Shown one piece after another: positions 1 to 12,760 of a stretch of DNA of 64,000 nt. Every line of letters starts with the position of its first letter. The stretch's first letter is position 1. The DNA is from Pinus tabuliformis (Eukaryota > Streptophyta > Pinopsida > Pinales > Pinaceae): assembly GCA_031772625.1 (NCBI GenBank), contig CM062812.1, positions 734,301,714-734,365,713 of the forward strand, read 5' to 3'. A program made the translations under genes and the position numbers. The notes beneath the pieces were generated by a model, which did not search any database, was not told the origin of the DNA, and was given only the letters and a program-made list of their open reading frames with translations.

Positions 1-2109
1 TGTCTCTAGGCCTTTCTCAATGTGGAGAGGCCTCTTTCATTAACTACCAGTGAAATCAAATTACACCTTATACCCATGGAAACTTTTAGGCGTTGATATT
101 CATAGGTGGGCTAATTTTCCATTATTTTCTCACATAAAAGATTCGCCAATTTCCATTTTTTATAAAAATGATTCCCCCAAATTTTACAATATAAAATTAA
201 TTTACCTTAAAAATCTCCAACATTATATAGATACTATATATTAAATTATTATAAATTTGAATAGTTTTAGAAATATATCAATAAACATTTTATGGTTTTC
301 ATATTAGGGACTAGTGAGATTCACAAATGTTTTTAAACTTCAAGACAATTTTCCATCCTTAAAATTTTCCCTACTTATACCTCCACTTCTAGCGATGGGC
401 TAAAAAAGTAAGCCTTTTCTTAAGAAAAAAACTACATGGTTTGATTCATGGTGGAAAATCGTGAAAAATCACTATAAAGTTGGCCCCGTTCTGTGCTAGT
501 GACCTTTGGGGCTCTACCGAATCTTTCAGATTCCCTATGGGAATATTCCCTAATATTCCTAAAGAATTTGTCTCAAAAAATGCACCGATGAGGGGCACCA
601 ATCTGGCTCTTCTCTTTCCTACATACTCTGAAACTCGGACCTGTCGCTCCACGCATCCTCTTCATTGTTTGACACTTTGAGTAGTGTTTAAGTAGCTGTA
701 GGTAGGCAAAGTTATAAAATTCTTCCACTCATGTCTCAATGTGGGAGAACCATATTATGGGTCTGGGTGACCCAGGTCAAACCCCAACTTATGAAAGTGG
801 AAGGTTTTTGTTGGCTCAACATTTGTGTTAGAATTGGCATTCCGGTGTCAGCGCCAATAGAGCCACCGAGCTAGTTCGACTCTCACTGCCAACCTTTTAA
901 ATATATATATTATATTATTTCTACCAGCTGTATGACTGTTTGCCACTTGGCGATTGGTCGATGGAGTTTGACTTCCTGTTAACCGATGACCAGAATTTAA
1001 AATATTATTTTTTAATATTACAACTACTCAGTTTCCCACCAATTTTTTAAGGGTCACTAGACATTTTAAATAAACCAAAAATTCACCTCTGCAGACCAGT
1101 GAAAAGGTCCAGATTGTTGCCTCCTTAAGGAAATATGATGATGGTCACTGTACTGCCATGTGTCATGTTCTAATTAGTCAGTATGGTTGTCTGGGCTACT
1201 AATCGGGATGCTTACATCATGTTTATGTCACCTACCATGTGTCAAAATATAGTTGGCTCGCGTCTGTCCATACGGCTACATTATCCTAGTGACATCATCA
1301 TTCCTATGATTGCTGTGAGCATGCATAGTATTGATGTCAGCATGCCAAGTGTCTCTATGGGTCCTGCCTACAAAAAAATTAGTTGTTTCTAAAAAAATTC
1401 AATGGGTCATAGCTTCTTCATATGATGTCAGATTGAGGTATTGTTTACACCATTGGATAGAACAACGAGCTCTTCATTTTGAGACTAGTTTCATTGCATT
1501 TTGACGACTTTGAAAATTTTGCCTTTTAGGATACTCCTAGATCATCTATAATAATTATTTTATTTATCAAGGGTTTTAGTGTTTTGACAATTGATGATAT
1601 ATATGAAAGATTACATTGAACACTTACAATTCAAAGTTGTTTATAAGAAAGATTCCTCTTATGGAAAATTTGAAATCAGAGAGATTAGGTGATCATTGAA
1701 AGAAAGAATAAAGGAACATGGTGTAGAAATAACATATCAAAGGAAAAATAACTTATATATACCCGAACATGCAAGAATATAAAGCATCATGTTAGCTTGG
1801 AAAACACCAAAGTCCTTTCTAAACAAAATATCTATTACATATTATCAATAAGGGAGACCCTTGAGATTGAAAAGAACCCTAATAACATTAATAAACACAA
1901 TGACCTTGAAATTAGTAAGAACTAGTCACCACTTCTAAATAATAATAATTTTTTTTTCCTCCCTCGCCCCCTCTTTGTGAATTTTTTTCTTGCTTTATAA
2001 TCTATCTTACCCCTTTCCTTCCCCCCTATCTCATTCAACATTCATTTATCTTAGAAATATCAAATCTTCCTTGTTTATTTATATTTATGATTAATTCACC
2101 TATTATATA

Positions 2110-2182
<73 letters not shown>

Positions 2183-2459
2183 GGGATAAAATTTGCATAA
2201 TTTATATTATTAAACACATGTAATATCACCTCATTAGGATATAGATATAATAAACATAAATAATATAGCTTTTACTTAACTCATTCATTTAATTATCTAA
2301 TATTCCTTATAGTGGTTATGTTTTTGTTCTTTTACATAATTTCATTATTCCTTTTAATTTTACGTCAGTGATATAGGGTTTTTGATTTATGGATCTCATT
2401 CTCTAATACCACTATTTATTTCATAATTTTCTATTCAACTTTACTTAAGTATTGAAGAT
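1..2459. other. Unassigned AT-rich intergenic DNA
   Basis: No protein family, RNA gene or clear repeat end is recognisable apart from the TA microsatellite noted separately. Short open frames of 60-70 codons occur on both strands but show no domain, no codon-use signal and no resemblance to proteins I know. A single TTCGCC word at 142-147 and a short A/T-rich tail near 350-375 recall the hAT-like element at 23.3 kb, but terminal repeats cannot be shown. Confidence 0.5.
2112..2180. repeat. (TA)n microsatellite
   Basis: About 34 uninterrupted TA dinucleotides. Reading frames across it, such as one rich in alternating Tyr and Ile, are artefacts of the repeat. Confidence 0.95.
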
Positions 2460-2559
2460 GGACCAAACTGGTGGTTCTGAAATGTCAACTACAACCAAAA
2501 ATTTCTACATCTTCCTCCATTCAATAATCCTAACACAAAATGTAAAAATTATGACTTAC

Positions 2560-3173
2560 TTATATTTGAAGGAGAAGTGGATCCAATATGATTTTTTTTA
2601 AAGGTGGTCAATAGGGAGTTGAAGGAAGAGGTGGGTGCCTCCAATGAGGTTAAATACCCAATCAGGTTTGAACCTAGAGAATGTTGTAGCTTTCTCATCA
2701 TCAATTTGAAGCCTTAGTCAAGTTGGAGGCTAGACTAGGTCAGAGTTTAGTCATCATGGAGGTTGGTGCCTCAGTCAAGTTGTAGCCTATAATGAGAAAA
2801 TGTTTGGATACTTTCAAGGTTGATACATCAATTAGTTTGTAGCCTACTAGAAGTAGGAGCTTGCATATTTTTCGGGGTTTGTGCCTCTAGCTAGTTGGAG
2901 CTTTCACATTTATGTAATGAACTGAAGCATATGATGTAGAAGAATTTATGGTTTTCTTCTGCCTGGGTTTCCACGAAAAAGATTTTCTCTCTTTTTGATG
3001 TTATGGCTTCTGATGTGTTAATGGTAGATTTATAGTGCACTATTTATTTCTTGATATGTTGCTTATGGTTATGGTTTAATGTGATATGATTTTTTATTAT
3101 GAAATGTTATGAAATTATAAAATTTCTCTCACACTGATTCAACCCCCCTCTTAGTGTGTTTTTTGGTTCAACA
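2560..3173 (+). repeat. LTR-like block, left end of old Copia relic
   Basis: The right edge is well defined: it ends in ...CAACA just before a primer-binding-site-like motif, and the run 'GATTCAACCCCCCTC' shortly before the end is typical of plant Copia LTR tails. The left edge is estimated from where similarity to 11,065-11,625 starts (shared words such as GAGAAGT-GATCCA and GGAGGTGGGTG). The two blocks differ widely, which suggests considerable age. Confidence 0.55.
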
Positions 3174-3175
3174 AG

Positions 3176-3187
3176 TGGTTTCAAAGC
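3176..3187 (+). promoter_or_regulatory. Primer binding site-like motif (initiator Met tRNA)
   Basis: TGGTTTCAAAGC lies 2 bp after the LTR-like end and resembles TGGTATCAGAGC, the standard plant motif complementary to the 3' end of initiator methionine tRNA used to prime LTR retrotransposon reverse transcription. Confidence 0.6.
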
Positions 3188-3664
3188 GAGCCATGTTAAG
3201 GAGCAATTAACTACTGTAAGGTGGATCCAAGATGTATTTGGGTGCAAATTTTGTTATGATTTTGTAATTTGGATTGGTGGAGTTTGAAAGAAAATGTAAA
3301 ATCGTGACAAAGTAGCTTGATGAATTTAAGAAGCATCTAGGTGACACATAAAATCTACTAAAAGAGAAGAATGACATAATGATCCATCTTAAACAAGAAG
3401 CAACTACAACAAAGTAGGAAGCTAAGATAATGTAGGAATATTTCTAAGCCATGTTACATAGTAAGAAGAAATACCCCAAGTACCACGCACCATTTTTTTG
3501 TTTTCTTTTCCATGTCATACACTTGGTAATAAGGAAAATACTTATAATCATTCTCTATGCATTTATTTTAAATTCATAGTCATGAATTGTAATGTCACTC
3601 AAGATGAATAAAAGTTTCCACATAATATATGTAAAAAAATAAAGTAGAAAATTGTTGTCTCATA

Positions 3665-5040
3665 TTGTATGCTCAAAAGAAAAAGGATAAGTGGTATTTT
3701 GATAGTGGATGCTCAAGGCATATTTCATGGGATCAAAGCATATTTATAAGCATCAAAAAGATAGATAGATGTAAAGTAGATTTTTTAAACAACACATCTA
3801 CAATAATCATTGAAAAAGGAACCATCACCATTCATAATGGAAGAACCGAAGTCAAGGATGTATTATATAGAGAAGGATTAAAGAATAATATTTTGAGTTC
3901 TAGTTAGATATGCGATCAAGGTTTTGAGATCACATTCAAATCCAATTACTATGATATATGAAAGCTAGATACAACAAAATTGATAGTGAAAGTGATCAGG
4001 AATGACAATAATATATATATATACTTGATGAATCAGAAACAAAGAAAAGTTGTGATAAAATATGAAAGAAGATAAAGTTGTCTTTGATTTTATTTGAATA
4101 GACAATACCATTAACTCCATTACAAACCCTGATAAAGGCGAAGTCAAGTTTGTCTCCAAACTAAAAATAGGAACCAACAAGTTTTATGCTAAGTTTCCTT
4201 TAAAGTGATTTTAGTGTGGAAGAATAAGTCATTATGCATCTAAATGTCCTTTTGGTAAGACAAATCATAATGATGATGAGTTAAGATTCAAAGACAATCA
4301 TCTAAAGAAGAAGCAAGCTAGTAAGAAGAAGAATTCTTATTCAAAAGAGAAAAGTGATTTTGAAAGCAATGAAAGTGTTATCAATGAAGAAAGGGGTAAA
4401 ATATTATTCATTTTTGGAAGGATAGACCTAAAGCAGAACTAGATTATGAAGTAGAGATCAAAAGTGCATTTAAGGAAATAAGGATCCTCAAAATATAGGG
4501 AAGTTTATTGATGTATCATATGCAAAAAAAAACCTAAATAAAAGCATTATTCTTGCTCTCAAAATTGAAATAGAAGAAGAGAAAAGGGTAAAGGAATTTA
4601 TATTAGAACAACTAAATGATAGGGAACAAATTTGTGAATGACTAGAGGAGGAAGTTGTCAACCTGAGAGAAGAATTGGAGTAGCTCAAATCAACGCTTCA
4701 GAAAGGGATTAAATACATATATCACATTCTCAACATGTAGAGTTCTTCTCCCATTAAAATAGTCCTTGGTTATCAATAAACTTGTGAGGAACCTAAGAAC
4801 AATGGTTATCCACGTGGAGGATATCTCAAGAGGTTCAACCAAACATTCTTTGCATCTAGTGGTAACTCCTTTAATGATCCCAAGAAAAACATGAACTAGT
4901 CCAGACATGTTCATTTCAATGACTTGTAGGATAATTCCAGAAAATAGAAAACTACAAAGAAGGGTAGAAGCCAAAATGAATAGAATATCCCATGATGAGG
5001 AATATCCATAAAGGATCATAAAGTAGGAATTAGGCAAGCA
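3665..5040 (+). pseudogene. Copia gag/protease remains
   Basis: At 3,665-3,907 the frame reads KKDKWYFDSGCSRHIS, the Copia aspartic-protease signature (WYxDSGCSRHMTGD in relatives). At about 4,208-4,252 there is a CCHC zinc knuckle (CGRISHYASKCPF) followed by a Lys/Ser-rich stretch, and at 4,540-4,690 a Glu-rich, probably coiled-coil segment (LEEEVVNLREELE). In intact relatives the zinc knuckle and coiled coil precede the protease; here the protease-like piece comes first. The family assignment is firm, the history is not. It is a broken fossil. Confidence 0.7.
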
Positions 5041-7539
5041 TTGTAAATCAACAAATCAATATGGATCCTCCAAGAAATTTTTATAAAGGACCGTTAATTA
5101 GTAATGAAGCAGGTGTTGGAAATTATTATGTGAATATGGTACTCTCAAGGAACAACTTCAAAGGATCAATATTTTCCTCTACATCCAGTATCCAAATAAG
5201 CTTTTTGTTTACCATTTCTCATGTATAAATTCTAGCCACAAAGCACAATATTTTAGGACTTATGATGTTGTGAGATATAAGGACTTGATCAAGTACCTTT
5301 ATGGAGGCGTGTTGAACAAATCAAGAGATTACCTCAACAACTTCAACAAATATTAATGTCGAATGTTTAATATAATATATGTTATAAGGAAGGTTATATA
5401 GAATGAGATTATAGAATCAACTCAAGATGGTACAACAAAGAGGTACATCCTACCAATACAAGATTAATTCTAAATGATGGATAAGAGGTTGAGAAAGACA
5501 TCTATTAAATTTGAATCAATTCTAATCTTATGGTGTTGGATTCTTCTAATAATTATTTGCAGATAAAAGCTTGAAGAAACAATTTCATGTATGTAGAATA
5601 AGAATATCAATATAAGAGTACAATATGAACAATGATATGGAAAATATGACTTAATATGAAAGTTGATAGTAGGCATTTCCTATCAGATGCAATTAGAGAG
5701 CATTGATAAGGCATTATGTATGAAGGAAAATTTCGGTCCATGGAATAATTCAGGGAAAATTAAAGAATGCAGATATGGTAGGTACTTATCAATGAAGGAA
5801 GCATGGTTTTTGCGGGAGACTTTGAAGATGCAAGAATAGATATGAGCATAATTGGTAGTATGATACTTTGATAGGGTCCAAAATAAAAGAACATGATCTT
5901 AAGGGGACAATATATTATAATGGAAGCATGATTATATCGTAGAAGGAAAGAGACATGATTATGATAGGTCCATAGGATCATACAGGGAGACAATATGGGA
6001 CTATGTTCACCAATGAGTATGGTAGTCTTGATAAGACCTTTGTGACCCTTTTTCATTAATGTCAAAGTTTGAGACATCACAAATGTTGACATTGAGAATA
6101 AGAATAATAAGCATGATATGGTTAGAATAGGATTATTGTATATATTTAGAGGAGGAGGCAAAGAAAGAAGGGAGGCATATTTTTGGTCAGTGTTGACAGT
6201 GACAGAAATCTGTCAACCTAGGGGGTGTCCCCAATGTGAAGTCCCAATTAGACCTCACATCGTTTGGAGTAGGAGATCCATCGAAAGTATTGGCCCAGTA
6301 TCCATGTGTTATTATAGATTTTCCTTGGCTCTAATTCTCAAGAAGGGAGAGGAATGAAAATGTGCCTTCGAAGAGCAAGTGAGTGTGCCTGGTGAGTGTT
6401 CGGTTGTAGGTGTGTCTACTGCTAAGGGAAAGGAAAGTGAGCCTCTAGGAGAGAGGTAATAGTACCACCCTAGTAGAGACACACACAAAGAGAAAATATA
6501 TGCCTAACATGAAACATAATAGTCCACAAATATGCGATGGTCATTGCAACCATTATAAACAAAAAAGATATGTCTAACATCCAGCGGAATAGTCCATAAG
6601 GATGCAACAATTATAGCAACCATTACAAAACATTACCAATATGATAAGTACTAAAATAACCAAAATAGTTCAACTAATTTAGCACAAATGAAAGCAAACA
6701 TGAATTATAAACATCCAAAAAATATTCTTACAAATATTCATAATCCATGCAAGAAGAATGTGTTGACCATGAGGCTTCTTATATTAAGTAAAATTCACAA
6801 GACACATGTATACAACAAACCCGCTAGCCCTAATAGTGGAGCATTAGGGCCACCCTTGCTCCCTAAAAGAACTAGCTTGTCTCTTTAATGCCTTGCGGGA
6901 GGAGCTAACGTGAAAAGTCCTTTTGTTCATACAATAAGGGTGTATATATAACCAATGGGGTGATGCTTCACCTCCCTTGTGACTCTTTGACTACCCTCAT
7001 GATTATTTGACTTCCTATGAATTTTTAAATTTACATGACTCTCCATTTTTTGTACATGTCCTTTGGATTTCCACTTTACAATACATTTTGAATAGATAAT
7101 TACATAATCCACCATAGTGATGTGGCATATGATGACTCATGAGAAGACATGACATGACACTACTAACATGGACTACATGATGACATGGCAATGCAAATCC
7201 ATTCCTTGCTCCTTCTTTGTCTTCAAAAAGAGATGTATAATTATCCATATTCATGAGAGATATGCTTTGTTCTTCATATCCAGCATCCAAATGGTTGTGA
7301 ATCAGATGGAGTCTTCATGTGTTTTTGATCTTTGATCTTTTGTTGTAATCTAACATTCCTTCGTCTTCTCGTCTGATGATCGTCTTATCTCTTTATGTGT
7401 ATTATAACATGTTCTCCTTCTCCATATCATTATTCATCATCTTGTCATAGCATAATAGAGTACATGCATTCGCAATCCAGTCATGACAAGACAACATCAG
7501 TATGATAAAGCCCTAGTCTTAGAGGATGCATGTTGATCA
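5041..7539. other. Unassigned DNA inside old Copia relic
   Basis: No recognisable coding domain. Two near-duplicate 60-bp stretches lie at about 6,500-6,563 and 6,568-6,630 (both containing AATAGTCCA and ATTGCAACCATTA-like words). An 8-bp perfect inverted repeat GCCCTAAT/ATTAGGGC is at 6,827-6,850. Nothing else can be supported. Confidence 0.4.
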
Positions 7540-8040
7540 ACTAACTGAGCCAGAACTAGGTTGTAGGCTGAGGAAGAGACCTAGTGACTACGCAATTGTG
7601 TAGCTCAAGAAGTGAGGGTTGAAGCATGAGCCTTACGACTACGCAATTCATAGTTTAGGATGGACTAGGTAGGAAGACTGTATAGTTTTGGGACTCAATG
7701 AGTTGGGTTGAGAGGTTTTGTACTATTTTAGCCAACTGCGTCATTCTAGAAGGAAGAGCAGACCTGGTGATTGCATAATTATATAGAACAAGATCTCAAG
7801 AGTTGCGCTTGAGCTTAGAGACTATGCAATGCATAGGTGGAGCCAAGCTAGAGGGTTGAATTAAGCAGTTTTGGAGGCAAAGTCCGGGCTTGAGCATTGA
7901 AATTGTGAAAAACACAATATTGGAAGGACATGATTGCAGGTGATTGCATAGTTGTGTAGTTCAAGAGCTCAATACTGAGGCTTGAGGAGTCAGACTACAC
8001 AACATGTAGTGCTAGCTCGACTAGAGAGAAGCAACTCCCA
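7540..8040. repeat. Degenerate tandem repeat, period about 180 bp
   Basis: The motif GTGA(C/T)T(A/G)CGCAATTGTGTAG recurs near 7,583, 7,765 and 7,939, and a second motif GACTA(C/T)GCAAT(T)CATAG recurs near 7,633, 7,814 and 7,991. Spacings are 174-182 bp, giving about 2.5 to 3 diverged copies. Confidence 0.7.
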
Positions 8041-9330
8041 TGCCAAAAGACAACACATGGTATATGAAAATAAAACTATGAACGACACTTCCGATATGCG
8101 AAAGACTATGAAAACAACACATGTCGAGGAAAAGATAACATGAAAAACATTAATTAAAGGGAAAGCAAGTGAATGTGACATCCAAAAACATGAAAATGAC
8201 ACTCATGAAAATAAATTTGTGTGATGCGATAGTTTGCAAAACTCACTGAAATGGAAGTACAAACATAGCGAAAAGTGAGAAACTATCGATATGAGTGAGC
8301 ACTGGCTATCGACATGGATTAGACATCACACAAACATAGTCTTGATGGAAAATTATATGCTTGTTCAAGCTTGTGTTGAACAATTCTATCATGCACTTGT
8401 TACAAACTGATCATGTGTGGGAAGTGACTTAGACACTTTCAATCCAATACGAGATGTCAAAAGCATGAACTGGCCGAGAAGTGAATACGAAATGACCAAT
8501 CATGAGATCCGCAATAGGCTGTAAAATTTGAGTGTAGGAAACATTTTGGAGGGCATTTGTTGTAGTCACAATAGTCAGATAGGGTGAGATCTTAACACCA
8601 TGTTAAGAGGATTTTTTATTCCACATCTAAGTTCAAATCATTCACATCAATGAGCATCAATGTTTAGTAGCATTGCCATCAATGGCATAGGCGGAGATTG
8701 TTGCACATAGTGTTATTGACGAATGAAAGTTCCATTGATGTTAGAAGGGAATATATATGAAAGAAATAGTCTCACCTATGAAGTGGTTTGGTAGCTTGAT
8801 CCTTTGTTCACTCTCTTGTCATCCTCGAAGTTTGAAGAATATCAATTTTTGGATGAAGTTATGGTGCCCTAATCAATATATGGATAGTAGGGATGGATCA
8901 TTCTCATCAATACCTTCCAACAATATATTATGTCTTGTGCATGGGTCATGGTCACATAAAATTCCAAAATTAAGTCCATATTCTAAACTCAAAGTCAAGA
9001 GAACGATCACAAAACAACATGGCAAAAATATTAAGGAAGAAAGTTATGAATTTGATGGCACAAGGCATGGTTAACCCTATCAATTTGATGGCGTGCCCAT
9101 AGTCAGCACCTACACCCTAGAACAACAAATGTATATATAAATATCCATACCGTGGAGGATAGTAAAAATATTATCATGCGTTAGAAAGATCATATGTATC
9201 AGTTTGAGAGGTGTATGATGTTGAAATATTGCTTGATTGTTGAATCATAAAGTTTTCGTTTATATGTTGTGTTTTTACAAACCGCGGTATATATTTTTAT
9301 TTCGTTCGGTCACAAACAGTGACCTAAATT
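8041..9330. other. Unassigned DNA; one unrecognised 105-codon frame
   Basis: An open frame at 8,757-9,074 (+) encodes a basic, Ser-rich 105-residue peptide with no motif I recognise; it is probably fortuitous. A purine-rich string GGCGGAGATTGTTG near 8,688-8,702 resembles a polypurine tract and LTR start but has no partner repeat that I can find. Confidence 0.35.
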
Positions 9331-9387
9331 TATCTCGGTACTGAGCTACACAACGCGATGACCAAATCCACTTCATATGAAGGTGGT

Positions 9388-9680
9388 GGGTTGTGGAAAC
9401 CAATGTTTATACATGGTATTTGGTTTTGAACCATGATAACTCATGGCTAAGATTCTTATTTTTTTCTCGGACATGTCGTAGCTAAGTTCTACTGATTAAA
9501 TATCAAGCCAAGACTGGGTGACGAGTCGTGGAAACCAATGTTTATACATGGTGTTCAGTTCTGAAGTACGGCAATCCATGGAAAAGATTCTTGTTTTTTC
9601 CACTGAATATGAAGCTAAGTTCAAGGTGACAGGCCGTGACATATCAATTTTGTTTATAAGTGCGATGAGTCGATTTATAT
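9388..9680. repeat. 145-bp direct tandem repeat, two copies
   Basis: GTGGAAACCAATGTTTATAC starts at 9,393 and again at 9,538. Both copies continue through ATGG(C/A)(T/A)AAGATTCTT(A/G)TTTTTT and end with GAAGCTAAGTTC-like text. The copies differ by point changes, so the duplication is not recent. Confidence 0.8.
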
Positions 9681-9818
9681 GGAGATGATGAGATTTTGAT
9701 CAATATCGATGGAATTATGACATAAACGTGTAGTTGATTTCCTGTAAGGAAACTCATAAGGTTTGAATGATTAAATGATCGATCAATAAGTAATATGGCT
9801 AGTAGCTAGTTGAATTTG

Positions 9819-10380
9819 GTACCGAGCTATACAACCAAAGGGCTGAGCTACATAGTATAAGTACCGAGCTATACAACTAAAGAGTTGAACTACATATTCT
9901 GAGGGCCAAACTACATTCTTTAATGGCCAAGCTATATAGCCAAAGGGCCGAGGCACAAAATTTCAGGGCATAGATACATATTCTAAGGGCCAGGTTATAC
10001 AACCAAGGGTCGAGCTACACAACCGAAGGCCTAGTCACGTAGACCTTGAGTTACAGGGCGAGTCACATGGCCCAGGATTGAGTCACGCAGAAAATTAGCC
10101 ACATGGAGAGTAATGAAGTGAGAAAATCATCGAGTTATATTGTTGTGGGCCAAGTCACGCAGACCGTGAGCCACATGGTGAGTCTCAGAGTGAGTCGAGG
10201 GCCAAAGGTTGAGTCACATAGACCAAAACGAAAGGTACATTCATAGGGAGCTGTAGGCCGAGGCATTGAGTGATCCAAGGTCGAGTCATGGGTTGAGATA
10301 TGCTATGTAGAGAGGGATGAGGGGCCAAGATCCACTGTAAAGGGCCAAAGAACATAAACAAGGGTTGGGTGAAGAGCATT
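9819..10380. repeat. Degenerate short tandem repeats (GAGCTA-CACAAC family)
   Basis: GTACCGAGCTATACAAC begins at 9,819 and 9,861 (42-bp period). The array then decays into 20-35 bp variants built from GGGCC(G/A)AG(C/G)TA(C/T)A(C/T)A and GAGTCACATGG words up to about 10,380. An isolated relative of the unit, ACTGAGCTACACAAC, lies near 9,342. Confidence 0.65.
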
Positions 10381-11064
10381 CAAATATGTTGATACAAGTT
10401 ACATTGTCATCAACATTTGCGTGGGAACTAGGAACATGGCTAAGCCCTCCATTTACATTCAAGTTATGATCATGCTTTAGGAATCTAGTTGAAGATAGTT
10501 GAAGACAATTTTATAAGAAGTTACTTTACGTATCCCAGTTTCTTATTAAGGTGGATGATCTAGCCAAGGTCATAGGTCTAACCTTTCACAGTTCACAAGT
10601 TAGACTTGTAATTTTAATTTTGTATAACGACCATTTTGTCTCATTATTAATTCCTCAAAAAGATCTTTTTGTCAAACACGTTGACCATAATTTGTCCATT
10701 ATTTCTAATGCACCCACAAAAGGATATCGTGTATAATGGTTAATTTGATACACGGTTTTGGTTGGCTTATTAGAGTTTTTTTAGCACATTCTTGAGTGAA
10801 ACTGATATTCAGAAATTACACATAAGTGATCAAAACATGGATGCTCTTTAAGGAATAAAAAGTTCTATTGATGTATTCTTGATGATTGAAATTATTGTTC
10901 TATGTTTAGAATGCTCTTTAACATGTCGTAGTTATTTTGAGTACATGGTAAGAGTTGGTTTTGAGATGAGATTGATGATCACGATGAAATAAAGAAGTGA
11001 TAGGGTATTATAGGGCATGGAAAGAAATATCATAATATTATCTTATTAATTTTGAAGACTTAAT
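10381..11064. other. Unassigned AT-rich DNA
   Basis: No coding domain, repeat end or RNA gene recognised. A 61-codon frame at 10,551-10,736 has no recognisable feature. Confidence 0.4.
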
Positions 11065-11625
11065 AATATTTAAAAGAGAAGTTGATCCACTATGAAACAT
11101 TTTAAAAAAGGGTCCAAAAGGAATTGAAAAAGGAGGTGGGTGTTTCTACTAAGATTGACGCCTCAATAAGGTTGGAGCCTAGGGAAAGTTCGAGCTTACT
11201 CATCATTAAGATTACATCATCAATGAGGTTGGAATCTACAATAGGTCAGATCTTATTCGGCATTGAGGTTTGTGCCACAATCAGGTTGTAGCCTACCGCG
11301 ACTAGCAACTTGCATATTTTTGGGGTTTGTGCCTCCAACAGATCAAAGCCCAAAAACCTATGTAATGAATTGAATCATATGTATAAGAAGAATTGATAGT
11401 TTTCTCCCATATTGGTTTCCACATAAAAGCTTATGTCTCTTTGTGATGTGATGGATTCTTGGTTTGTTGACTGTAGCTATATGGTGCACTCGTTTATTTG
11501 TTAATATGCTACTTAAGGTTATGGCTCACTATAATATGATTGCTTGACTATGAAAAGTTATGAAATGGTTAAATTTATCTAACACGGATTCCCTTCTCCC
11601 TCATAATGTGATGTTTGGTCCAACA
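11065..11625 (+). repeat. LTR-like block, right end of old Copia relic
   Basis: Aligns by eye with 2,560-3,173: both contain a GAGGTGGGTG word, GTTGTAGCCTAC, TTTTTGGGGTTTGTGCCTCC and the same CAACA end. Divergence is high. No clear short direct duplication flanks the pair. Confidence 0.55.
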
Positions 11626-11639
11626 AAGATATCTAATAA

Positions 11640-12300
11640 ATCCAAATGTACTATGTAAGTGGTCAAAATTGAATGGTTTTCCACATGGTCCTTATGATGT
11701 AATAATTCGATATACATTGCTAAGAAGTAGGTAAGCAAATATTGATCACTGTAATAATATTTGATATTACATTGATGAATATGGAAACCTCATTAGCTTA
11801 GGAGGAATTAAAAACGAAATGCCTATTAGGAGTATTTATGCTCTATAGTTTAGAAATTGTTTTAGAAAATTTCTCTAATTATATGCAACCATATATTAAA
11901 TTCAATGGAGGAGAAGGGTTTGAAATCTATATAGTACTACATTATTTTAGTGATGTATTCCTTGATGAAATTCCATGAATTTCTCCCAAAATTAGTATTT
12001 GTTCCATAATTGATATTTTCTCTATAGTTACACAATCACTCAAAACTTATTATAGAATGAGTACTCTATAATAATTGCATCCAAAAATTCTATTGCAAGA
12101 TCAATTCGGAATGGAGTATTTTTGTCTAGGTGTATTTCTACAAGTATCACCTATATTATTTGTGGAAAAGAAAGATGAAAGTTTTTTGTTTTTCATTGAT
12201 TAAACAAAACACATTAAAGTTATATAAAAAAATACATTTATTGCCTTAAATTCATGACCTTTTTGGACATATGAAGAAGAAAGGGTATATGCAATCTAAT
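11640..12300 (+). pseudogene. Degraded Ty3/Gypsy protease-RT region
   Basis: Three-frame reading shows scattered islands matching the conserved order of plant Ty3/Gypsy pol. A link-region island at about 11,640-11,870 is followed by a D(V)F.DE(I/L)P island near 11,945-11,980, an SPILFVEKKDESF island near 12,140-12,190 (SPVLFVKKKDGS in relatives), and LP.IHDLFGH near 12,240-12,270. It is a heavily broken fossil with many interruptions, older than the other Gypsy copies here. No LTRs can be paired with it. Confidence 0.6.
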
Positions 12301-12665
12301 GATGGTTTCTCATGATGCATTGGTAAAAATTCAAACCAAGAAAAAAATGTATGATAAATTGAAGAAATAATTAGAGGTACTAGAGCAATGAATTTGATGA
12401 TAGTGTAAAAAATATGAAACGTAGGAAAATTTGTTCGGTTCCCAAATATATAATTTTCATTTATATATATTTCTTCTAATTATGCAAATTTTGAGTTTTC
12501 CTAACATTGGTATGCTATTTTTCATGTAAAACAACATTGAAACTTTTCTATTAGTGCAACCCTTGAGTATCAAAATCATGCAATCTTGCTTCGAATACTT
12601 ATGGAGTTAGATAGAATAGGTTGTTCTTATAAACAACTATTTTTCTAAAATTTATAATCTTAATT

Positions 12666-12760
12666 ATATAGATAGATAGATAGATAGATAGATATATCTA
12701 TATCTATATCTATATCTATATATGTATATATAGACAGATAGATGGATAGATAGATATATG
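12666..12760. repeat. (GATA)n/(TATC)n compound microsatellite
   Basis: A run of TAGA/GATA units passes into TATCTA units and back to GATA-type units, giving a locally self-complementary tract. Confidence 0.9.

Larger units (their letters stand above)
2560..11625 (+). mobile_element. Old Copia-type LTR retrotransposon relic
   Basis: A degraded Copia element is inferred from two related but well diverged LTR-like blocks (about 2,560-3,173 and 11,065-11,625). Supporting signs are a Met-tRNA-type primer binding site after the first block and gag/protease remains at 3.66-5.04 kb. No reverse transcriptase is recognisable inside. Much of the interior (5-11 kb) is unassigned or made of degenerate tandem repeats, so it may be a composite of several insertions. 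It is broken many times over and looks old. Whether the two LTR-like blocks belong to one insertion is inference; no target duplication could be shown. Confidence 0.5.

Noticed and set aside
1-400. Possible second copy of the hAT-like element (TTCGCC at 142-147, TTAAAATTTTCCCT near 360)
   Set aside because: Only short words are shared; no inverted ends or 8-bp duplication could be shown, and the left side lies outside the window.
446-680. Overlapping frames on both strands around 446-680
   Set aside because: No domain or coding signal; likely chance frames in an old repeat leader-like sequence.
8688-8706. Polypurine tract and LTR start-like GGCGGAGATTGTTG
   Set aside because: No matching LTR copy was found elsewhere in the window, so an element end cannot be supported.
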